Shown here: positions 1 through 6,733 of the stretch, piece by piece
Layout of the letters: every line of letters starts with the position of its first letter
Position numbering within the stretch: position 1 is the stretch's first letter
Source: Isohypsibius dastychi
Taxonomy: Eukaryota > Tardigrada > Eutardigrada > Parachela > Isohypsibiidae
DNA: 17,939 nt
Reading direction: 5' to 3'
Assembly (NCBI GenBank): GCA_034696485.1
Contig: JAQIWT010000571.1
Location: 1 to 17,939, forward strand
The notes under the pieces: model-generated
What the model saw: the letters and a program-made list of their open reading frames with translations, nothing else
Told to the model about the DNA's origin: nothing
Databases searched by the model: none
Translations under genes and position numbers: made by a program

Positions 1-447
1 TCCTTTCAAGTTGAAACGTGCAGTGCAGTCATCCTGAATTAGATGGGAGTCCTCCATTTCATCACGTTCTCCTTGCATCTCCGTACAGAACCCTTTCAAG
101 ACCAATGGCTCAACTACAAAATGAAGAATTATTCGGAATGTTCTGCCTTGCGCGAAATGTATATAGTGATTTCTACCAACCCCTCTCAGTATCGCACCTG
201 AGATGCTTTGAATTGACGGGTTCACTTTCGCTCTCGCCGCACTCAAATGCCTGCTCCGAATCCCGTTTCAACACCGCTCTTTCTGCTTCTCGTAGATTCT
301 TGCTCTCTGTAATAATGTGAAGGTACTCTCGACAGTTGCGGTCATTTATCATAGTCACTCACCATTCACTGAACCAGTTGACAATTTTGCAGTTTCCGAT
401 CCATCTGAATCAAATTGCGGGTCAGGAAGCCCTTCAAATAAATCCAT
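1..447 (-). CDS. ILKAP: ILKAP-type PP2C serine/threonine phosphatase, 5' part (truncated by window edge)
   Basis: This is the N-terminal part of an integrin-linked-kinase-associated phosphatase (PPM family, Mg/Mn-dependent Ser/Thr phosphatase). Coding exons read leftward: 447-363, 306-181 and 113-1, continuing beyond the window. The start MDLFEGLPDPQFDSDG resembles the vertebrate ILKAP start MDLFGDLPEP, and the ATG has a good Kozak context. About 60 acidic, poorly conserved residues follow. Then comes the first PP2C motif, LKGFCTEMQGERDEMEDSH (about residues 76-94), whose acidic residues (E89, D92) fit the family's first metal-binding block. Intron 1 (362-307) has a strong GTGAGT donor. The exon 2 donor is uncertain: a CAG/GTGCGA site at 198/197 looks better but breaks frame, so the phase-compatible site at 181/180 is used. 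It is transcribed divergently from ERLEC1. Metal-ligand residues further downstream lie outside the window. Confidence 0.88.
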
Positions 448-613
448 TTGTTTGTTGGATGATATGTGGATGCAACGTTGGCGTAAGGTACATTAGGAGC
501 CTGACAAATTCTGAACTTGTAAGCTGAAACAACATGCAGAGCAGAGAAATTATGATGAAATGAACTTTAAGAAACAAGCGAAGAATGCAGTCAAAACCAA
601 AACATTTCAATAG

Positions 614-628
614 CCCCCCCCCCCCCCC
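614..628 (+). repeat. Poly-C homopolymer (15 nt)
   Basis: An uninterrupted run of 15 C on the plus strand (poly-G on the minus strand) lies in the shared ILKAP/ERLEC1 promoter region. True length is often unreliable in assemblies. Confidence 0.95.
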
Positions 629-648
629 ATCAATCTACGTCATATAAA

Positions 649-656
649 CCAATCAG
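649..656 (+). promoter_or_regulatory. CCAAT box
   Basis: CCAATCAG matches the NF-Y core with its preferred 3' flank. It sits about 310 nt upstream of the ERLEC1 ATG and 200 nt upstream of the ILKAP ATG, a position compatible with serving both. This is a motif match only. Confidence 0.4.
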
Positions 657-966
657 ATCAGCTGGCATCATTGTTGTGGTTTTGGGCAACCAAAACAGAC
701 TATTTTTATGTTTTTATCTGTTGGTTTTTTTGTTTTTTAGTTATTACTTATTGTCTAACTTGCCAGGATGATTATACGAAGAGATACATATTTATTGCTG
801 GACTTATCATGAACTACCTTGCACCATTTGAGAGTGCTGTTGGCCGGAAAATCTTTGATCGCACCTGTTGAATTCGTTCAGTGATTTTCGCGTTCAACAA
901 ACAACGTTGTCCTGCAACAGGATAACATTTTCAAACTCGGATTGCTCCAAATTGCTGTCCGGCACC

Positions 967-3420
967 ATGGCCTTCTTTGTGTTGATATTCGGAGTTTGTT
1001 CGGTGTCAGTTTCGTTATTCACTGGGGCTTTTTCGCTTGCCCTGGGAAATCCGTTCTTGGATGATCGTTCGTTTTCAGTGAGCTGGAAATCGTCTTCTGC
1101 TGGCGCCGTAAGTTGATCTAAGGGCATCTAAGGGCAGTGATTTCGCTGTCGATAATATATCATGTCAAATCTACTTTCTTAGGTCACAGCTGAAGACGCC
1201 CAAGAATTCGAAGGTCCACTTAGAATGACCACTCAAAAAAACGAATCTTTTGACTGCTACATTCCCCTGGATCGTCGTTCTCCCGAAAAAGAGGTTGAAC
1301 TCCAAACCCAATTTTTACGTACTCTTAACACTAACCTCTTCGCAGGTAACCTATGAAGAAGCGATGGAGCCGGCTCTAGAGCTGTTGGATGTCTTGGCGG
1401 AGAAGAAGATGTGTTCAATTCGGGTACGGCGAATCTCTGTCTTTCGATTTTATGCGTGAGTTGAGTGTGAAATTCAAGGTTGAACCTTACTGGATATATG
1501 AAGTATGCCATGGACACTATGTCCGCCAGTTTCATCAGGAGAAGGTTGCCGACAAAGTGAGTATCAAATACGCTATGGTCAACAGCCTCAACTTTCGACA
1601 ATTACTTCTCTTTTTTGAAAGGAACCACTAATAACAAAAGAATATATTCTGGGAAGAGCCGGCAAATCTTCAAGTAATACTCCCAGACTAACGCACTAAT
1701 TTGTTAACTTGACTTTTGAATGTACCAGTAACAACAGCGCCACCTGGATTTGCAACGAAGAATTCGGCGGAAGTATGTGGTCGAGAAATCGTCGTTTGTT
1801 TTATCAGTTTCCAAATTATTTTTCAAGGCACAGCTAGAGATCAATATAAACAACAAGGAGAAACCATACATTGAAGTTCAAATGGCCGAAGGGACCCCAT
1901 GTGATATTTTGGATGACGTTCCTCGTAAAACCTTCATTCGTTATACATGCCTCAAAGGTGGACTACGCATGCTGGCCGTTGTATAAAGAAACTGTTTTAT
2001 GAAACCGCAGTATTTCAGGAGCTCCCGAAAGTGTTCTGTCAATAACAGAGGTTTCCACGTGCACGTATCAAGTTCTGATTGGTTCTGACGAACTTTGTCG
2101 CAGTACAACATTCAAGTAGGAACTGCCAATGTCCAAAGGAACCCGTTGCATTCAACCATTTTTAACATTTCAAGGCCGCGTGAAAAGCTTGTGGATAAAA
2201 TAAGCTGCTTCGCAAACGAGGCTGGGCAGTCTAAACCGGCGAGCTTGGTGGAGCTTGAAGCGGAAGAAGAAAGAATACTTGGGTTCACGCGGATGACCTC
2301 GCGGATATCACTGGTTTGTTTTCGTTTTATATTGGTTTCTTCTGGTTCTTTATTTGTTTTGTTTCTAAGCTCGACAGTCTCTTAAAACCACCTGCTGAAT
2401 CAAGAATGCCGGAGTCGGTTACTCCTATTCCGGAGGTGCAGCAACCTCGTAAATTTGCCCCTAAACCTCAAGAAACGGCGTCAACAGTTGGAGATCTCCT
2501 GAATTTCATTAGCGGAAGAGTCTGTGTTCATGGCGTAAGTTGACCATTTGATAACTTACAAAAGTAAGCCGGGCTACCACATGTGTATTTTTTCAGGGAT
2601 CCGGCTACTGGAGCTTCAGGTTGTGCTTCGGCGGGAGCGTAATACAATTCCACCGTGATGTACGAAGATTGCTTTGTCGTGATTTCCTCTCTTACGCTGT
2701 TCAGTTTTAAGGAACATCAAACTGAAGCCGCGGATAAGAAATCGGCTGCTAGAGATGTGATAATTACGCTTGGTGTTTGGGATATGAAAGAGCATCGTGT
2801 TTGGCTGCAAAACAACCCTACCAAGAAGCCGGCTGCTCTTGATAGAAGAAAGTATGTCGATGTTACGAAATTATTCAGCGTAATATAATTCAAAAAAATT
2901 GATAAAATTTCTAATGCTATACTGTAGGTCAATATCGTATTGGTACGGGCATGGAGATTATTGCGACTTGACCGGAAAGCAGAGGGAAACACTAGTAAAA
3001 ATCAAGTAACAATACTTTAACAGTAGGTAACGCGTCACAGTAGCTCATATGTGTTTTTGAAGATGCGTTTCTCCCGACAAAAGCAGCACAGCCGTCGTGG
3101 TTGCCCTTGAAGAGCGACAGCCATGCCAATACATTTTATCGGTAAGTTGGACGTTTTTCCCAGCAACTTCCGCGACAATGGTCCAGCATTACACTTTTTG
3201 AAGGTTGAGGCTACCATGTTCTGTCATCTTATGCCCTTTGTGGATGAGTTCGGAGCCATAGATGAAACCGCTCTCAGGAATTCGCTGGTGGTGGACGTGT
3301 GAGTGACACATTAGAAAAGCGGGATTGTCCGGATTTGTCAGTATCAGGGTAATGGATGACGCTCTTGCCCAGTTGTTTTTGGTTGACTTCACAGCCGTTT
3401 CCGATGACCTTACAGTGTGA
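967..3420 (+). CDS. ERLEC1: Erlectin (XTP3-B), ER lectin with two MRH domains
   Basis: ERLEC1 is an ER-lumen lectin that reads trimmed N-glycans and works with the SEL1L/HRD1 ubiquitin ligase in ERAD. Exons: 967-1107, 1183-1293, 1346-1423, 1479-1556, 1622-1673, 1729-1772, 1828-1957, 2019-2115, 2175-2313, 2370-2534, 2597-2659, 2712-2851, 2928-3005, 3063-3141, then 3204-3302 (497 aa) or 3204-3298 joined to 3348-3420 (520 aa). Residues 1-27 are a signal peptide. MRH1 starts at YWIYEVCHGHYVRQFH and MRH2 at GYWSFRLCFGGSVIQFH. Both keep the sugar-binding set of the OS-9/MRH family: W115, Q127, R201, E222, Y228 and W350, Q362, R432, E456, Y462. Length fits the human protein (483 aa, from memory). 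The last donor contains the TGA stop of the shorter form, so the C-terminus depends on splicing. All introns are 49-76 nt. Confidence 0.95.
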
Positions 3421-3918
3421 TTCGAAAACCCTCCATGTAAATAATTAGATTGACTAATTTTTTTACGAATCCTGTTCGTTTGAGGAGCTGTACGATGAGT
3501 CTCTAGAAAAGAAATTTTCTCAGGAAGTGCCTACTGTATATCAGTAGTATCTATATCTGTTCAGGAGTTCAAAAAGTCATTTTATTCCAATCTGATTTGG
3601 TTTTTGTTCGAAAAAGTCGTCTATTTATCCACATCCGCTGGATGTTGTACGTATACTCTTGGCCCCCTGGCCCGGGTGTGGCAGTATGACACTTTCGTCA
3701 TATTCTTCGAGCATACAATTTGCTCTGTTGAACGAATTCGGAAATTTCTCCGATAGGTTATCAATTTCTTATCAGTGGTTGCGGAAACAGTTACTTATTC
3801 TTTGAACATGGAGGTTACCTGATTGCTCCTGATTTTTGGACGAATGATTTTTCGGTGGAGTTGGGGCTCTGTGGTGCATGTTTCGAATCCCTAACCTTTT
3901 CGATTATTCATCTGGAAT
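3421..3918. other. Intergenic region ERLEC1-CIB
   Basis: 498 nt hold the ERLEC1 3' UTR and the CIB 5' region. I find no canonical AATAAA, no convincing TATA box and no further exon on either strand. Confidence 0.5.
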
Positions 3919-4907
3919 ATGGGTGGGTCTCAGAGTTTACCAGACTCAGATATTCGAGACTACGAGGAAATAACGTATTTGTCGAAGAATGATATTTTAC
4001 GGTGAGAGATTTCTTTGTTATGGTTTACGTAGTGATACATGTCTGTAAACAACCTGTTGATCTGTAGGGCGCACAAAAGAATCCAAAAGTTGGTTACGAA
4101 GTCAGGCCGAGATCCGAAAAAGCCAGCAGAATTGATATTAAAGCCAGAAGATCTAAGAGAAATACCTGAACTTATGGTTTGTTTGGAGGGAGCTTAGTTG
4201 TATTTGCATATTTGACCTTTTCCTGTCGTTTTAGCACAATCCCTTCGCAGACAGGATATGTTATGTTTTTAGCTCTCGGAAAGACGGAACCATGACCTTC
4301 GAAGATTATCTTGATATGTTATCTGTCTTCAGCGATGCTGCACCCAAATCAGTGAAGACAGCATATGCCTTCAAAATTTATGGTGAGGATGAGGAAGACT
4401 TAATTTGAGAAGATTTACTGTCACTGAATTCTATGAATACTATTTTTCTTCAGAAACGTTGATTAATTGCCTTTCCTAATATTTCCAGTATTCATAATTT
4501 TTTTGAAGCTGATCAATACATTGAAGCATTTCACGAGTTGCAACAGAATGATGTCTGTGTTGGCAGATTTCGACAACGATGAGCTGCTTGGCCGCGGTGA
4601 TTTAAATGAACTGATAACAAGGCTGACTAATCCCGAAAATCAAGGTGGTCTCAACGAAGAAGAGAAAATCCAGATCGTGAATTATGTAGGACGTGATGCG
4701 CTGGATTTGTAGCTTTTTTACAATGGCAGATTTGTTGTCGTAGATACTACAGGAAGCCGATCTCGACGAGAACGGCTATATATCGCTGACTGAATTCGAA
4801 CTGGTCGTTTCGAAGTCCCCCAATTTCATGAAGTATATTTCTTTAAATTTGTTAAAAATTGTGTGTGACTTTGTTCCTGTTGCAGGACATTTTGCATACG
4901 AGTATGA
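3919..4907 (+). CDS. Calcium- and integrin-binding protein (CIB family), EF-hand, N-myristoylated
   Basis: CIB proteins are small Ca/Mg sensors that bind integrin tails, kinases or channel subunits at membranes. Exons: 3919-4001, 4068-4176, 4235-4382, 4567-4685, 4744-4832, 4886-4907 (189 aa, like human CIB1 at 191). The start MGGSQSLP has Gly2 and Ser5-Ser6 context for N-myristoylation, as in CIB1 (MGGSGSRL). The family block PELMHNPFADRICYVFS is present, then FEDYLDMLSVFSDAAP. EF3 loop is DFDNDELLGRGD (residues 114-125, D at position 12) and EF4 loop is DLDENGYISLTE (159-170), both looking ion-competent. It ends SPNFMKTFCIRV, closer to the CIB2/3 end than to CIB1. The paralog (CIB1 versus CIB2/3/4) cannot be fixed, so no symbol is given. 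Intron 3 (184 nt) is the only one above 70 nt. Confidence 0.96.
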
Positions 4908-5596
4908 CGCAGTTGTGGGATATACTGTTTAATGTTATCGAAATCGGTGTTACATTTTGATGTTGCAATTGTTGCTAATCGTGGTCCTCCTCTTTTTTCT
5001 TCAGATTTGTCGCATTAATTTGAAATTTTCACACGCATCTAATATGTTGATAAAATATCAAATGAACGGAAACCCGAGAAGCCTGTGGTAAAAAATCTGC
5101 ATGTGACATGCAGCATGTCTGTTTGACGTTGCTGTTGTCACAGAGGTCACCGCTTTTTGTAACTGGTGAATTCTGGAATCGGTGCCGATTCTAATGTTTT
5201 GACCGTCCATTAAGACCTTTTCATTAAGACAATTATATACTAATAATCAAGAGTGAAGTTGGCATTACAATACTCTTACAATAATGTACACTTACAACAA
5301 TCAGTAACCGCTTGGATCGTTTCTAGGGTCGCTTATTCAAAATCAGTGTAATTTTCGTCGACTTAATACTGACAAGTTTTCGAGTTTGTGATCTGCAATA
5401 TGTGATAACTGAAGTCAGGAAAGTAATTATCACTCCCGCGGAGATTTCTTACAGCGTGTATGTATCTAACCCGTTGGATGTCCCCCAAATTTAATTGTTG
5501 TTTGTCAACATGTGGCACGACGTAGTTAACATGCGTTTTTGGTTCGCATGGTGTACCTGGGGGTTTTACTTAGGGGGAAGTGGCCAGCTCTGAGAG
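4908..5596. other. Intergenic region CIB to hydrophilin-like gene
   Basis: About 690 nt without a supported gene. It holds the CIB 3' UTR and the distal promoter of the next gene. A CATTAAGAC direct repeat occurs at 5208-5216 and 5222-5230. No canonical polyadenylation signal was seen for CIB. Confidence 0.5.
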
Positions 5597-5604
5597 GAAT
5601 ATTC
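5597..5604 (+). promoter_or_regulatory. Heat-shock-element-like inverted pentamers
   Basis: GAATATTC fits the nGAAnnTTCn arrangement bound by HSF, 19 nt upstream of the TATA box. Only two pentamer units are seen, where functional elements usually have three, so this is a weak candidate. Confidence 0.35.
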
Positions 5605-5622
5605 CAATACGCAAAAGGAGAA

Positions 5623-5630
5623 TATAAAAG
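5623..5630 (+). promoter_or_regulatory. TATA box of the hydrophilin-like gene
   Basis: TATAAAAG is a full consensus TATA box. It predicts a start of transcription near 5650-5660, so the first ATG (5675) would follow a 5' UTR of only about 15-25 nt. None of the other genes in the window shows such a clear core promoter, which suggests an inducible or highly expressed gene. Confidence 0.75.
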
Positions 5631-5674
5631 CGCAGTTTCACTAGGCCTCGCTCCAGTTGGTTTTCACAAATTTT

Positions 5675-6376
5675 ATGTTCAGAACATTTGTTCGTTTGTT
5701 GTACATTGATCGTAAAACTTCATTCGCAAATATGTTTTCGCGAAGCAACCAGTCTGGTGGGGGGTCGGGAGGGAACACGGGCGGTTCCCAATCCAGATCC
5801 CAGGGAGGTCGTGGAGATGATGATGAAGGAGAGGGTGTTGGTGATAGACGCCAAAACTTTGACCCCTCAGAGCATCCTCGTGATGAAAGCGGCAAATTTA
5901 TTCCCAAAGAAGAAGCTGGGCAGCAGCAAGGTGGCCAGCAGCAAGGCGGACAACAGAAAGGTGGACAGCAGCAAGGTGGTCAACAGCAAAGCGGAAATCA
6001 GGGATCTCGTGGAGGACAGCAGTCCGGAGGTGGTCAGCAGTCCGAAAGTAGTGGTCAGAGTGGAGGTGGCCGAGGAGGATCCAACCAGCAGGGTGGTCAG
6101 GAGTCCGGAGGTAAAGGCGTTGAGGACCTCCAGCAATACGAGGAAGCCAAAGAGAGAATGGCTGAGGCTGCAAGGTAGGATTTTTTGATCGAATAATTCT
6201 GACAACCTTCGTCCTAGTGCGAGAGTGATTAGTTTTGTTAGTTGTGCTCTTGGTTTCAAATTCTGATAACAAAAACTCGATCTTGATTTTGCAGAGAAAT
6301 GGCCAAAGTCCGTCCACGAGATGAGAGTGGTCAGTTCATTAGCGATGAGGAAGCCGGCGTTGAAAAAGCTGCATAA
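5675..6376 (+). CDS. Unrecognised Gly/Gln-rich hydrophilin-like (LEA-like) disordered protein
   Basis: I do not recognise this protein. Exons are 5675-6174 and 6295-6376. It is 193 aa from the first ATG, or 174 aa from the ATG at 5732, which has the better Kozak context. The long form begins MFRTFVRLLYIDRKTSFAN, basic and hydrophobic like a mitochondrial presequence. Next come a Gly/Ser-rich acidic stretch, a box PRDESGKFIPKEEAG (68-82), tandem GGQQQ-type pentapeptides (about 80-105), further Gly/Gln/Ser sequence, a charged helix EDLQQYEEAKERMAEAAREM, and a second box PRDESGQFISDEEAG (174-188). It has no Cys or Trp. High Gly and hydrophilicity fit hydrophilin/LEA-type desiccation or stress proteins; this is inference from composition. 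The TATA box, the HSE-like site and the 3' AATAAA support a real transcript. Confidence 0.8.
5918..5995 (+). repeat. 15-bp coding tandem repeat (GGQQQ pentapeptide)
   Basis: About five imperfect 15-bp units encode GGQQQ, GGQQQ, GGQQK, GGQQQ and GGQQQ. Later units (to about 6110) are degenerate and lengthened with Ser and Gly. The low complexity makes long false reading frames on the other strand. Confidence 0.85.
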
Positions 6377-6474
6377 AATTTTAATAGGGAGTTTCTGGGA
6401 GATTGTACATATTTTCTCTGATGTTCTATATGTTGTTTAGAAGTAGATCTGCTGAAAAGTTTTTTGTTCCTTTA

Positions 6475-6495
6475 AGGTTGACCAGAAATCAACCT
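6475..6495 (+). repeat. Perfect 7-bp stem with 7-nt loop in 3' UTR
   Basis: AGGTTGA and TCAACCT are exact reverse complements around a 7-nt loop. An overlapping ACCAG/CTGGT pairing (6481-6485 with 6494-6498) offers a competing fold. It is not the histone-type 3' stem-loop. Confidence 0.5.
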
Positions 6496-6539
6496 GGTTA
6501 TTAGATTTTGGTTGGTCTCCCAGATGTGTATACGAGATG

Positions 6540-6545
6540 AATAAA
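6540..6545 (+). terminator. Polyadenylation signal AATAAA
   Basis: Canonical hexamer 164 nt after the stop codon of the hydrophilin-like gene, on its strand. Confidence 0.65.
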
Positions 6546-6733
6546 TACCCCCGAACGTGATGATGTGCTGCGTAGTATCGTACTGATGGGAAATTACATG
6601 TATTAACGAGTATTGCTCATTGCAAGAACGAAAAGAATGCGCGACACCACAAACTAACTGCGTTTTTGCTCCAAAGCTAACAAGTACTGTTGTTCAGGGA
6701 AAATACGCGGTCTCTAACAACAGTTCCACAGGA

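Larger units (their letters stand above)
448..966. promoter_or_regulatory. Shared head-to-head promoter region between ILKAP and ERLEC1
   Basis: 519 nt separate the two divergent start codons. I see no coding sequence with conserved features here. It holds a homopolymer of 15 C (614-628), a CCAAT box followed by CAG (649-656), and an AT-rich TATAAA-like stretch just before it (643-648). On the minus strand, a TTGTTTCAG near 523-531 could be a 5' UTR splice acceptor for ILKAP. The sequence before the ERLEC1 ATG (CACCATGG) is a near-ideal Kozak context. Whether one promoter or two serve the pair cannot be told. Confidence 0.6.
6377..6733. other. Convergent 3' region between hydrophilin-like gene and amnionless
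   Basis: 357 nt between the two convergent stop codons. The plus-strand 3' UTR contains a short stem-loop (6475-6495) and an AATAAA (6540-6545). No canonical signal for the minus-strand amnionless transcript was seen, and no gene is supported. Confidence 0.6.

Noticed and set aside
1-17. Near-identical 17-mer at 1-17 and at about 9280-9296 (TCCTTTCAAG then TGAAAC)
   Set aside because: One copy is ILKAP coding sequence and the other amnionless 5' UTR. A single such near-match in a window this size is expected by chance.
894-1127. 77-codon acidic open frame on the minus strand
   Set aside because: It is antisense to the ERLEC1 signal-peptide exon and its leader, where homology, Kozak context and splicing all fit the plus strand.
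5688-6188. Second plus-strand frame of 166 codons over the same gene
   Set aside because: The paired PRDESGxF boxes, exon 2 continuity and the TATA-driven start all support the other frame. This one comes from repeat periodicity.
5867-6317. Long minus-strand open frames (130-139 codons) opposite the hydrophilin-like gene
   Set aside because: They are shadows of the low-complexity GGQQQ repeat. They lack splice or promoter support and a sensible protein composition.
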